Below are positions 46,419-57,235 of a stretch of DNA of 64,000 bases, in pieces. A program made the translations under genes and the position numbers. The stretch's first letter is position 1. Every line of letters starts with the position of its first letter. A model generated the notes under the pieces. That model was not told where the DNA came from. It did no database searches and was given only the letters and a program-made list of their open reading frames with translations. The DNA comes from Podospora bellae-mahoneyi (taxonomy: Eukaryota > Ascomycota > Sordariomycetes > Sordariales > Podosporaceae), in assembly GCF_035222275.1 (NCBI RefSeq), contig NC_085886.1, forward strand, positions 3,782,001 to 3,846,000, in the 5' to 3' direction.

Positions 46419-48134
46419 TCAAGTCTCAATCGTCGTCACAGGCACAACAACAAAATTGTCAAAGCTCATATTCACCACCGTGTTGGCAGCAGTAGACCGA
46501 ACCTCCAGCTGCAACACATTGCGCGTCGGGTTCGCATGGCAATCAAAAGTACTGCTCCTCTGCATCCAGTCAAACGCCGCCCCATTGCCTGAGTGCATCG
46601 TGGTAACGCCAACCTTGACCGACCACCCGACACCGCTTTGGTTGTTAGTCGTGAGCTTGGTGTCATAGTACAGCCTGTACCTTACACCTGCGACACAGGT
46701 GATGGTCTGGCCGTATGTCAGGCTGGACGGCCCACGGGGGTGGACGTTGTAGCCGGTGTAGAGGTGGAGGAAGTGTCTGCCTTGGGAGGTGATGTGGTTG
46801 GTGGTTGTTCCGACGGAAGAGGTTCCGCCGCTGCCAGTGGTGGCGAGGATGTTCCATCCTCGGAGGCTGTTGCCTTCGAAATTGCCATTCTTGATGGGTG
46901 ACGCCGCTGCGGCAACGGTTGGGCAGGCGGAGGCGGAGGCAGAAGCGGTTGAGGTGACGGTTGTAGTGAAGGAAGAGACCTGGATCGAGGTTTCAAGCTG
47001 GATTTGGGTATGAGTCTCAGTCTCGACTTGTGTCTGGATGAGGGTGGCGGTTTGAGTCTGGATATGGGTCTCAACCAGAGTCTGGGTCTGGGTCTCAACC
47101 TCAGTTTGGGTTTGTATGAGAGTCTCAGTCTCAGTCAGAGTCTGGGTTTGAGTCTCGGTGTGAAGCTGGGTATCGGTGTGGAAATGAGTGTCGGTTTGGA
47201 GGTGGGTGTCGGTCTGGACATGAGTGTGGGTCTCCGTCTCAATGAGGACCTCGGTGATGGTCGAGACAAGAGTCTCCGCAGTCGCTGTCTCGGTCACAGT
47301 CTCCACAACAGGAGGAAGCGTGGCAGTTTGGGTCTCCGTGACAGTGGCAACATCTTGCGAGGCGGTGTGGATGGTTGTCTGAACCACGACCTGGGTGATG
47401 GTGGACACAATGGTCATGGCAGCAGGGCAATCGGTGGCAGCTGATGTGATGGTCTCGTCAATGGTGGTGATATCGGTCGGCGCCGAGGTGTCCGTCTCGA
47501 CAGTGAACTCGGAAGAAATCTCAGTCCCAGTGGGATCAGAAGAGGGCTCGGTCTCTCTAGGGTCGATCAAGGTAGCCGACTCGGTAGCAGAGACGTATGA
47601 AGTGACAGCGCTCGCGGTGACAGTTGTGATGCCGATGCAAGAGCAGGCCGAGGTAGCCTCATCAGGCGAGATGGACATTGCGTCCAAGCAGCTATCGTGC
47701 CGCTTGAACCTCCCATGCCCCTTCCCATGATTTTCCTTTCCCTTTCCATGATGATCTCTGCCCTTGCCCTTGCTCTCTTTCCCCTTAGCCTTCCCCGTAG
47801 CCTTGGGCTTCTTGGAGCAAGTTTTATGCGAAGGGGTTGCGGCCAAGGTGCTGGTACGATCGATTTGTCAGTAATGTTCTTGGGTGAAGATACCAGTAAC
47901 TGTTCGGACTTACACGGTAGGCGTGACGGTGATCGCGGCGGTAGTTTGCAAGACACCTGTGCAGAAGGCGCTGGCAGCATCGACGGACTGGATGAAGCAC
48001 CGATGCACATTGTCCTCATGACACGCACCATCTTCTCCACGCTTGATATTCTTATTGGAGACACCACGGGCTGGACTGGCCATGACACTTCCGGCGAGGA
48101 GAAGGCCGCCAACTAGAGCAAAAGAAAGATACAT
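46419..48134 (-). CDS. Secreted protein with Thr/Gln repeat stalk and a C-terminal CBM-like domain
   Basis: Two exons (47914-48134 and 46419-47850) encode 550 residues. The start at 48134 gives a signal peptide (MYLSFALVGGLLLAGSVMA). A short Cys-bearing segment follows (GACHEDNVHRCFIQSVDAAS), then a Lys/Gly-rich basic stretch (KGKGRDHHGKGKENHGKG) starting at about residue 85. About 250 residues of Ser/Thr/Val/Glu come next, ending in a repetitive (T/E)-x-Q-T stalk: TETQTQTLTETE, VETQTQTLVETHIQTQ and similar. The C-terminal 150 residues (IKNGNFEGNSLRGWNI through MSFDNFVVVPV) resemble a galactose-binding-like jelly roll as in CBM4/9 modules. It is probably a cell-wall or matrix protein; the ligand is unknown. 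A TATAAAA box lies about 175 bp upstream. Confidence 0.85.
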
Positions 48135-49332
48135 GACTGTGTTGGCGGTTGAAAGAACGACTGAGGTAAGATGATATTCAAAGGAATGGATGGGTTGGTG
48201 AACGAATGTCAACCTTAAACCCTACGTTCAGGCAGAGAACAGCTAGAAAATGAAGGAACAGAGTGACTTCGAAAGAGCAACATGTCCCAGAAGACTTCGA
48301 AGTCCATTTTATAAAGGTCTCTCAATCCCCATGACCGTGAACGCCAAGCTATCAATCTGCTAAAGTATGTGCAGGCCTCCTTTTCAGGGTCCCAACCCTA
48401 GATATGCATGACATGAGTCTCTCTGCAGTCTCCCTGACGCAGCCATGAGGCACAATGGCCTAGGGTCCTCGAGATGGATGTGAATTCCCCTTGCCCATTT
48501 TTTCACCGCACTCACAAGATGTCCTCACTGCTTGTCTTCTCTCAGACAAGTCGCTTAACTGCCTGGCACACCCACACAAATGCCTGTGACTGCCGCTATA
48601 GTACCACTCCGTAATTTCTCATAGTAGGCGCACTGCGCTAAAGAACCATCAGCATCAACGCCAAAGATACGGATTTGGACAGCAATGCGATTCTCTCCAC
48701 TGACACTAAAACGAAGAGGGACTCGCTTGGCTGGGCATCGGCCCCGCAAAGACTTGAAAGAATCAGATCAGCATTGCGTTGTTTTCAGAGACTACATAAA
48801 AGGTCCTTATCATCTATTTTTGGAAGTAGTGGTGTGCAACACCAGTTTACCTTCCACCCAGAGTACTCTTGCAGATGGTATAGTCCCGGGGCCATGCTCA
48901 CACACAGCCAAGACAACGTCGAACATGGCGTGATAGAGCATGGCATAAATCGAGCAAGCCAAACTCAAAGAACCAAATATGGCCATGGGGAGAAAAGACA
49001 ACAAGAAATGATCTGTAAACCAGGTGTTACTTTCAATGTCAAGTTCTCCGCAGTCCGGAGACTCTTACCAAAGAACCATCGCCTTCGACACATCGTCTCC
49101 CAAACCTCCGTCTCCAACAGACGCTCTGGTCCATCACATCTCCAAGGTCCACGACTTCTAAATTTAGGGTTTACATTCACCCCCAATGCCCAAGCAATGG
49201 CCAACCTCCACTCCCTTCGTTCCCATGACCTCTTGACAATCTCTGCGAACCCAACTGCGGAGTTATATCCAATGCTAGCTGGTACATATAGCTCTCATGA
49301 TCGTTACCATATCCGATCCGGCTATCCTTGCC
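48135..49332. other. Intergenic stretch
   Basis: Promoter of the stalk-protein gene, then about 0.9 kb without a supported gene. Frames on both strands at 48.55-49.3 kb overlap and conflict. One minus-strand fragment (48555-48749) looks faintly lectin-like but has no credible continuation. Confidence 0.35.
48307..48315 (-). promoter_or_regulatory. TATA box of the stalk-protein gene
   Basis: TTTATAAAA read on the minus strand, about 175 bp before the ATG at 48134. Confidence 0.45.
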
Positions 49333-50964
49333 CTATAACAACCTGTAGTGCGGCTCATCCTCCGGCCTCAACTCAGGCACCCTCTCTGGAACCATGATGC
49401 TCAGGATCCACAACTGAGCCTGCATCTCCGCCAACGGCGGGATCGCCCCTAGACTTGGTCTCAAGAACCCATGAATTTCACTGTTGGGTCTCTGTTGTGC
49501 CAGATATTTCTCACGTTGGCCTCTTCTGCTGTGGGGTAGTGATCTCTGTCCAGAAAAGGAAAGGTTTGCTTGTAGCCTATGCAGCAGATGACAATGTCGG
49601 GCTTGATATTCCCGTCTTTGACCCTCTGAAACTTCGGCCGTCCATTGTCTTGAAAGTGTATCTCTCCGTCGGAGGAGACTGACTCGGGCCAAGGGGCCAA
49701 GCCAATCTGTCGACCATTGGTGGAAGGTACGGGCGACTGGATGATATCGGAGCGGATGCGGTCGACAAGACTTCTTTTGGAGTTGAGACGATAGGGGTAC
49801 GAGATGTAGGGAGATGCTTTGCTGCTCTTGTTGAAGAAAACTGCAATGAAGAGATCAGTCTGAGAGTTCTCAAGGTACCCGGTCTAGCTATTGAAAAAGG
49901 GAGAAAAGCTTACTTTTGCTAACATGGTTCTTCTCTGGGGAAGGTTCTCCGACAATCTGGTCAAAACCTCCTGAAGTTCCGGTGTTCAGCCACAGTATTC
50001 CTTTGACGTACCAGTCGTAGAATGTCCAGAGGGCATTGGAGTTGCGCAACAGAGGGTGGACATAGGCTGTGTCGAAGAGACTTGCTCGGGCATTGTCCAA
50101 TGGCACTGTTAGAGTGCATTGAGTGTACCCCCAAGGACAGAAAACAAGACGGGACTGAGGTTTCTCTGAGACTACAGTGTCAGTAAAGACCAATTACCAA
50201 CGGGAATGCCGCCCTCTTGAGTGTCAGGAAAATCCAAATATGGCGGACCAACCTTGGGTGCAAAATGGAAGCCACTGCGGTGGCACATTACAACCTGCTT
50301 GGTGGGTGAGGTAACGGCCAGGTACGCTATATCTGCTCCTGTCTCGCCGCTTCCAAGCACCATGATTGTCTTATTAGTTCCAAACTGTGAGCGGGATTTG
50401 AACTGGGATGAATGCATCACCAAGGGCACATGGTCCTCCAGCCCCGGGATTTCGGGCAGGTTAGGGGTAACATGCAGGCCAGAGCATGCTGCAATCGCAT
50501 CACAAGTCCAACTCTTTTGCTTCCCCGTTCCTTTGGCTGAATACGTAATTGTATGACCCTTGCCTTTGATGTTGGGCTTCACCAATACCACAGTGGTGGA
50601 GAGTTTGATTTGGGACCAAAGCTTGAATTTGTCGCAGTACTCGTGAAGATACTTGACGTAGCGCTCGGCAGAGACGAAGTTGGAGTCCTCGTCACGGAGA
50701 CGGAAGTCTGAGAAGGAAGTAAGCTGCTTAAAACTGACAAGCTGTGAATTTTGCCTATGTTAGCCTTGTGAGTTAAGTGTGCCGTGGAGACTCAACAGAC
50801 CTCGGCATCTTCATAGGTCCTGGCTTGAAATGTGCCACCGATGGTGTTTTCGCTCTCGAATAACAGTGCTTCCATGGCTCATTGCCGAGAAAAGTGTGAG
50901 CAGAAACAAATATTTCAGAGTAACTAGTCCTGAAGGACCTGCTCCGATGACTGCAACCTTTCAT
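49333..50964 (-). pseudogene. Flavin-containing monooxygenase gene with broken frames
   Basis: Four exons can be traced: 50801-50964, 50198-50741, 49914-50105 and 49333-49840. The protein is an FMO-type oxygenase: FAD motif VAVIGAGPSGL, NADPH-side motif IMVLGSGETGAD, GLHVTPNLPEIPG, FDTAYVHPLLRN, and IVICCIGYKQTFPF near the C terminus. Exons 2 and 3 and most of exon 4 are clean. Exon 1 changes frame three times within about 130 bp: after the ATG, between LKYL and SAHTFLG, and between NEPW and EALLFES. Exon 4 changes once, between DPTVKF and GFLRPSLGAIPP. All four changes fit single-base insertions or losses in or next to short homopolymers. Either this is a young pseudogene or the assembly has indel errors. 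No cluster partner is recognised. Confidence 0.82.
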
Positions 50965-51309
50965 GTTTACAAAGCGGCCGTTATTCGGTATTCACAGACC
51001 CAGAAAGAAAGAGGAGAGCAGGGGAACAAAAGGTTTAAGTGTAGTGAAGAAAGGGGCATAGTAAATACATGTAGTCTCAACAGTTCTTTCTAATCTTTCC
51101 ACTCAACATTCAACGGCTATGATGCGTGATACCGGCCGCATGATGGTCAAAAGTGCGAGGACTCGATCACCCCAATTTGAGTATTTCTACTCAGGTTGGT
51201 GTTGTTTCCCAAACAGAAGAATAGAACGACCTGCGGTCAGCAATATGAGTTCTTGGTATGGAGACGATTGTTATCAAGAGGTATTACTCATGAATATGCA
51301 TAACACATC
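50965..51309. other. Intergenic stretch
   Basis: 5' flank of the monooxygenase up to the MITE. No gene. Confidence 0.4.
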
Positions 51310-51713
51310 CTGCATTTCAGGGGGGGGGGCTATGAGTCAAGTCCGGCTTGACTTGACCGTCAAGTCAAGGAAGCAAGTCAAGCCAAGCTGGCCTTTTTTC
51401 TGGCCAAGTCAAATCAAGCCCTTTTATTGGCTTAACTTACAGATCTAGCAAGCCGCTTAGGCCTATATATATAGGTACCGGCCAAAAGTCTAGCCAGGAT
51501 TCCGGCCAAGGCTCCGGGCGGGAGGGTCCGGGCCCGGAACCAGTGTTCCGGCTCTATACTCTCGGGCCGAAAAAACACTTGGGGATTTCTAAGTTCGGCT
51601 TGTTAAGTTAAGTTGGTGATGGCGTCAAGCAAGCCAGGCCTGAGGAGCCTCAAGACAGCCAAGCCGAGGCCTCGGCTTGCTTGACTTGGCTCATTGCCCA
51701 CCCTGCTGCATTC
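51310..51713. mobile_element. Short hAT-type MITE
   Basis: The element occupies 51318-51705 (388 bp). The left end (CAGGG, a G run, then CTATGAGTCAAGTC) and the reverse-complemented right end (CAGGGTGGGC, then AATGAGCCAAGTC) form an imperfect terminal inverted repeat. The flanks are CTGCATTT (51310-51317) and CTGCATTC (51706-51713), a 7-of-8 target duplication. Many CAAGTC/GACTTG motifs fill both subterminal regions, as expected for transposase-binding sites. There is no coding capacity. Confidence 0.82.
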
Positions 51714-51936
51714 CATCATTACCTTAAGAAATGGTGTCTGAACCCTCGAATACCTCTTAACCACTGCCCCATTACTTGATCCGATGACTTCCACGGCGAT
51801 GACTCTATGGCTTAAGCCATGAGGGGAGGTTCGGTTAACTGTTCCACACCCTCCCTTCCTCCGTAATTCAAAAAAAAGGAGGAAGAAAACCAAAAAAAAG
51901 ACCAAGATCAAAAAGCAAGATAGACGACGGGAATTG

Positions 51937-52024
51937 AGCCCGACGTGGGGGTCGAACCCACAACCTTGAGATGACGGAGGAACTCCTTAAGAGTCTCACG
52001 CTCTACCGATTGAGCTAGCCGGGC
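51937..52024 (-). tRNA. tRNA-Lys (CTT) with an intron
   Basis: 88 nt on the minus strand. Acceptor GCCCGGC pairs with GTCGGGC (one G:U). The discriminator is U, as in yeast tRNA-Lys. Anticodon stem TGAGA/TCTCA holds CTCTTA followed by an intron of about 15 nt directly after base 37. T-arm GTGGG-TTCGACC-CCCAC. Confidence 0.92.
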
Positions 52025-52603
52025 GGGCTCGTGTGCCTACCAGGATTTGGTGTGATTGTGAGCAGAATCTGGGATTGACACTGGCATTGGAGATATTTTT
52101 GTGTGTCCTTGAAGCTTCTCTGTCTCTAGGGCTAAGTGGGGGTCAAAGCTCGTGGCGCAAGTGTGGCCGGTCAAGTGGGGCGGGGCGGGTGTGTGCCAGG
52201 CTTCCACCCACTGGACTGGAAATCAGTCAGCCGCTGACGGTAGCAGGGGCTGGTCTTTTGCCCAGTCGCTTCGAGTGGTGAAGCACTCGCCAAGAAGATA
52301 TGAATAGACGGCATCAAGATCTCAACTCCATCCATCGTCGAACATGTCATCCCCGATCCTGGCTCAGGGAACTGCTCACTATCGGTTGGCATCAGTTTCC
52401 GACGGCCTTCAACTACTGCCTGTCCAACACCGCCCGGATGATCTACCAAAGGAATTCACGATGCTTGCCAGCGCACAGGGGAAGGGTAAAGATTATGGAT
52501 TGGGCTTTAAAGACATAAAATGATGCCTTTCCATCCCCATTTCTGACATTGAAGCAGCATCTCAACCTTCCATCTCAACCATCCCATTCGACACTCGGTC
52601 ACC
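52025..52603. other. Intergenic stretch
   Basis: tRNA flank and promoter of the secreted-protein gene. No gene is seen. Confidence 0.4.
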
Positions 52604-53752
52604 ATGGGCTTCTCCCTCACCTCCCTCCTCGCTACGGCGTCTTTGGCCCTCGCGATTCCACAAGACTTCCAGATTGGAGAACGGGCCCCAGTCAGCACCA
52701 TCGACATCCGATACCGACATGACAAAGTCACCAACAAATACGCTCTCACTGTCTTGGACAAAGATACACACCAAGTTCTTGCTCGTGTTTGCGATAAATC
52801 CATCAGATCGGGTGCCTTTTCGGCCCTGCCTATCCATGTTGATGCCGACGGTGAAGCCTTTGGGACCATCACTGTCGGATCTCGCACCCATGCAATCGGG
52901 CACCGCTCACGCCAAGTTGACTGCTGGAGCATGTACAGCAATCGTGCCGCCACAGTGACCTGCCATGTGTCTCTCAGGCACTTGCCGGCACTGGATTTTG
53001 ATGCGTTAGCTCACGACACACCGGCGCCACCCTGTTTCGACAACTTTCCCTTGGTAGAGCAAAGCGATGTGGATGGGACTCCCTCCAACGTCACCCAGCT
53101 CGAGCTTGCCCAACATGAAATTGGTAACGAGGGGTTGGAGACCGTCCAGGCCCAGGACCAACTTCCGTCACACCCAACCTTGCGTGCCAGGCAAGGTTCC
53201 ATTCTCCGCTGCCCTCCTTACCGCGAGGCCAGACTGGTCGGCGATGGCAACCCCCATCAGAACTACTTTCATGTTCAAATGACGGTAAGCTTGCATTCTT
53301 CTTCTCACTATGGCCAACCTCGCTAACCAATCTTGCAGAGCAAAGGAAGATGCGGCGACGGCGACTGCGAGATCAGCTACGAAATTTCGGAGACTAAAAC
53401 CTTCTCATGGACAGCGTCCGCCTCCATTGCTGGCTGGATCTCTGGTGGATTTGCTGTCGAAAAGTCGCACTCGTTCGCAGAGAATTTCAATTGCGTCGGC
53501 AAGGAGGGGCATGACACGAATGTCTGCGTGTGGCAGAAGATCGCACACACAGCGTATACCGTCCAGAACTATATCGTATACCCCTGTTCCAAAAAAGCAG
53601 TCCCTGATGGAGACCCCTTCATTCTCTGGTCTCCCAACGCAAACAACGTTGGGAGCGAGTACTATTGCGTCAGGAACACATGCCGCGCAGGCAAAGGCGA
53701 TAATTGGTGGGACAAAAGCCCAAGCAGGCCGGGGGGACCTCGCGACTGGTAG
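52604..53752 (+). CDS. Secreted protein with an unassigned Cys-containing C-terminal domain
   Basis: Two exons (52604-53284 and 53339-53752) encode 364 residues. Signal peptide MGFSLTSLLATASLALA is followed by a beta-rich segment with IDIRYRHDKVTNKYALTV (about 30-115). A Cys pair region (DCWSMYSNRAATVTCHV) and a linker ending in RARQG come next. The C-terminal domain (about 205-364) starts ILRCPPYREARLVG and continues CGDGDCEISYEISETKTFSW, GWISGGFAVEKSHSF, NVCVWQKIAHTAYTVQNY and YYCVRNTCRAG. It has about eight cysteines, Trp and Gly/Ser-rich strands, which suggests a compact disulphide-bonded extracellular fold. The family is not recognised and no activity is proposed. Splicing is phase 0 and joins VQMT to SKGRCG. 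Confidence 0.85.
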
Positions 53753-53929
53753 CCCGCGGTTCATTACTGTTTTCGGGTGTTTGGAGTTTTGGTAGAGGAA
53801 GAGCATGTTTAAGTTCATTTGTATCCTGTATATATGGTGGATCGGTAATCAACCACTCTAATAGGAGGGGGCTGTGGCTCTCCGGCAAGCACATGATTAC
53901 AAGCCATTAGCCCCATCCAAGCTACGCAA
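53753..53929. other. 3' flank between two genes
   Basis: Spacer between the secreted-protein gene and the MFS relic. Nothing is recognised. Confidence 0.4.
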
Positions 53930-55173
53930 TGAAAGCTTGAACAACGTGGTTCAAGGCACTTAGACTACTCCATCTTTTCTTGATTGTTTCACAAGTGAAA
54001 CGACTCCTTTCAGTTTCCCCGCCAACTTCCAGTTGTGAGCCAAGTACAACAACTTGCTGAACCAAGGCTGCGGCCAACCCCAGCGACACCATGCCGGTCT
54101 GAATCAGTAGGCCAGTGTGGTAACCGCTTGATATGTCATTGGCTCTGTATTACCACGTCCCCACCATCATTCCAGTGTTAGCGCTCATCACCCACATGGC
54201 GATGCTGATGCTCTCTCTTGAGAGTCGTGGCAGTTGAGCTGGAGCCAGGTGTTATGAACCGGATGATATCCGACAGCAAATGCATTAATCACTGTCCACA
54301 AACCCCAACGGCTCCATGTACCAACACCGGCCTGCAGCGAACTCCCAGCTACCAAGGCTATGAGATAGCATAGCTAACCGGCAGCGACAGTCAGCCCTCG
54401 CTTGTTGGTTGCGTCGCTAATGGCGGCCAGTGTAAATGCTAACAGAGGAGCTGGGGAAGCCTCGACGGCGGCGAGGGCGTTGGCAGTTATCCTATCAAAG
54501 CCAAAGCTTCTGTTTGTCAGGACAGTCTGTCAGTTGGTGAGAAATTCCGTGTCGGCTTCCAAGGTCACCAAAGGGAGCTCACATGATAATAGACGGCGTA
54601 CACGTCGTCAACGGTGACCAAGTCGAAAAGATACAAAACGTCGACACGAAATGCAGCCACCTCCTCCAATGCTTCACCGTCTTCCGCATCACAGCTAGCG
54701 GTATATGGCCCTTGGGCTTCCCATCTGTCAAATCCAACCCATCACCATCCCTCACCAACCTGCCCTGCAGGATTTCCCGATCTTTCTCACTAAATACCAC
54801 CAGACCCCTCCCGACCAACGGCTTCCTCTCCCCAGGTGACCCAGGCAACAAGAAAAAGAACAACCCTCTCACACAAAAACGTAAACAGCCCCTCCAGCAA
54901 GAAAAGCCACTGCCAATCTCTCAACCCATGACGACCACTCAGCTTCAAAATCCCAGACGCCAATAGAGTGGAGAGAGCATTCCCGCCAAACATGCCAATA
55001 AAAAGACGGCTACTCGACGTGTGCGTTTGCGGGAGGACGGTGTGGTCGATTTTGCGGCGGGCGGACTTTTCTTCTGACGGTGACCACTATGGAATTTCTG
55101 GGTCGGAAGAGGAGTCGGAGCTGTTTGGGGATGTGGTTGCGAGGGAAAGTGTTTTGTCCCCTAGAATGATCAT
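53930..55173 (-). pseudogene. MFS transporter pseudogene (allantoate-permease/anion-cation symporter type)
   Basis: Read on the minus strand, pieces of a Dal5-like major facilitator occur in order in different frames. There is a start at 55173 with an early stop, EEKSARRKIDHTVLP (N-terminal cytosolic motif), then GMFGGNALSTLLASG and RDWQWLFLLEGLFTF. After a shift come LFFFLLPGSPGERKP and HWRRWLHFVSTFCIFSTWSPL. Then, past a further shift, SFGFDRITANALAA, TNKRGLTVAAG, a stop, and RWGLWTVINAFAVGYHPVHNTW. Transmembrane helices 1-4 are missing between the N-terminal motif and GMFGGN, so there is a large internal deletion as well as stops and frameshifts. It is a dead copy of a host nutrient transporter. 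Confidence 0.85.
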
Positions 55174-55896
55174 TGTGTTATGCTTGAAAACTATCATTCC
55201 AGAGAGCTGACCTGGCCAGCATGAGCACTCAGAGATTGACAGTTATATCTCTTAGAAGAACCCACAGAACACAATAGTTGTTATTCCTCGAGAAAACGAC
55301 CTGATCTGATCAAACAAACCAAATAACTTGCTCTATTATTCTACCACTTATTAACATCAAGGTACAAAGCCAAAACTCTATTGGTCAATATCCTGATGGT
55401 GGTCACTAAATAAGGCAGTGTTGCTTCTCTTCATTGCTGACTCCGAAGGTGTGCATGCAAGTTTATCTTGCCATCCGTAAAGTTATGCCACCTTGACGGC
55501 ATCTTCAACGTGCTGACTGAATGGTGTGGGCGAAACAACACGACTCCAAAAGGAGATCTTGCCCCATGTGCTTACGCTTCCAACAAAAAGCCCGCGGCAT
55601 ATGCATTCAGTCATCTTTTTGGGGTATGTCATGAAGTAATGGAAGTCTTACCCAGTTGGAGAAACCGAGATTTTACAACAGAAGAGAAATGGATGACCGT
55701 TCGCTGTCCAAGCATCAACAGCAGCAGAGAAAAGAGAACATAACACGGGAGGGGAACAGGGGCAAAAAGGGGCTGCACAATTAAATTATCCACTCTTATG
55801 CGAAAATATTATGCAAATGCACAGACCACTCACATCATCCATCATCAGTGCATCACATCATGCTTCGTATCTGTCAACTCCGTCATGTCGGCCTCA
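55174..55896. other. Intergenic stretch
   Basis: 5' flank of the MFS relic and 3' end of the methyltransferase. No gene. Confidence 0.4.
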
Positions 55897-57235
55897 TCAG
55901 AGCTCCGGGGGAGGGGGGCCAGGACTTCGCCCGCTGATGAAGCGGTAGATAGTGATCAGTCTCAGATCTCTATTGCGGAACTCCCGCTTGACGCCCTCAA
56001 TCAGGACCTGGCACTGCTGTTCGGTGTATGAATGCACGCGGGTGAAGAGTGCAGGGGTGTGAGAGGCCACCGACATCTGCATATGCAGTTGCTCGAAGCG
56101 GCCCAACTCCTTCAGATGAGGGTCCTTGGCCCAGGGTCCAATGGGAATCTATCCATGCCGCCGCCGATGTTAGTAAGCATGATCAGGTATCACAACGACG
56201 TCAACGTCGCGAGCAGGGAGCCGCTCTTACCCTGATGACCTTCTCCTGGACGTCTTCAAAGCCCGCATCGATCATCCATTGCTTGTGGCGGTTGGCCACG
56301 TTGATTTGCTTGCCAAACATCTTGCTGGCATCATCCAGCTTGGTTACCCATTCCTTGGTCCAAGGCGCCCTGTCGAAGCTGTCGTCGTCGCTGAAGATCC
56401 AGGCATCGTATTCTTGCATTTCACAGTAGCCGCCTGGCTTGAGGTGCGTCCTCACTTGGCGATAGAAACGACCCCAGTCAGCAACGGTACCGCCGAGGGC
56501 ACGCCCGTGGATGTAGTCGAACGCCTCGTCTGGCCTGTACGTCCAGTCATCTTCATAGTCGTCGACGTGGAAGCGGCAGTTGCCGGGCACCCATTCGGGT
56601 TGAATGGGGCTCAAATCAACGCCAAATACAGACGCACGAGGGTGCTGGTCAGCAATATCCATAGCCCAAATACCGGTGCCGCAGCCGAGATCCAAGATCC
56701 TGTACTCGCTGCCGGAATCCGACTCGTCTGGAACATTCAAGGGCGCCGTGTACAAGCTTCCATGGAGCAGGAGAAGCCAAATATGGTGTTGGAGATCAAG
56801 GCGCTCTTGTTCGTCCTCGTCGTTGGGCAAGACATACTGCCCCGAGCGATAGGCATGGTACCGACGACCGTTCTCATAGACATAGTTTGTGATGGACGAG
56901 GTGATGGATCCGGTGCGGGATGAGCCGTCTAGGGAGACGTAAGCCGAGTCGGCATCATAGTTGTCTTCGGCGTCCTCGTCGTGCTGCAGGCAAGGACGCA
57001 AAGAGTCGCGTTAGTTACCGGCATGCAGGTTTCGAAGGACGGAAGCAGTGAGCATCTGGCATCAACGTACATCGATTTCGAGGTGAGGGTGGTCTGGTTC
57101 ATCGGCAGGGCCTTGCTGCAAATCCCCTGGACTTGTCACATCCTTTGATGCTGTTGGTGACTCCGGCGGCTTCCCAAAGGCCGCGGCAGAGCCAGACCCG
57201 CTATTAGCAGCGGGTTTTGCGGGGCTATCAGACAT
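55897..57235 (-). CDS. SAM-dependent methyltransferase, LaeA/TAM-like
   Basis: Three exons (57071-57235, 56231-56983, 55897-56148) encode 389 residues. A disordered, Ser/Pro/Ala-rich N terminus (1-60) precedes the domain, which begins with the family's NYVYENGRRYHAYRSGQYVLPNDEDE. The SAM-binding motif I is ILDLGCGTGIW (about 151-161), followed by ASVFGVDLSPIQPEWVPGN. HLKPGGYCEMQEYD and a C-terminal IPIGPWAKDPHLKELG, restored exactly by the second intron, complete the pattern of fungal UMTA/LaeA-like proteins. The family includes the secondary-metabolism regulator LaeA, but many paralogues exist and this one is not necessarily LaeA. Both introns are phase 0. It is probably cytosolic or nuclear; the substrate is unknown. 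Confidence 0.92.

Noticed and set aside
48555-48749. Minus-strand fragment faintly like a fungal lectin blade
   Set aside because: Only about 20 residues look suggestive, and neighbouring sequence in any frame does not continue the pattern.
48675-49397. 240-codon plus-strand frame
   Set aside because: It overlaps the 3' end of the oxygenase on the other strand, is rich in Ser/His/Arg shadows and has no domain.
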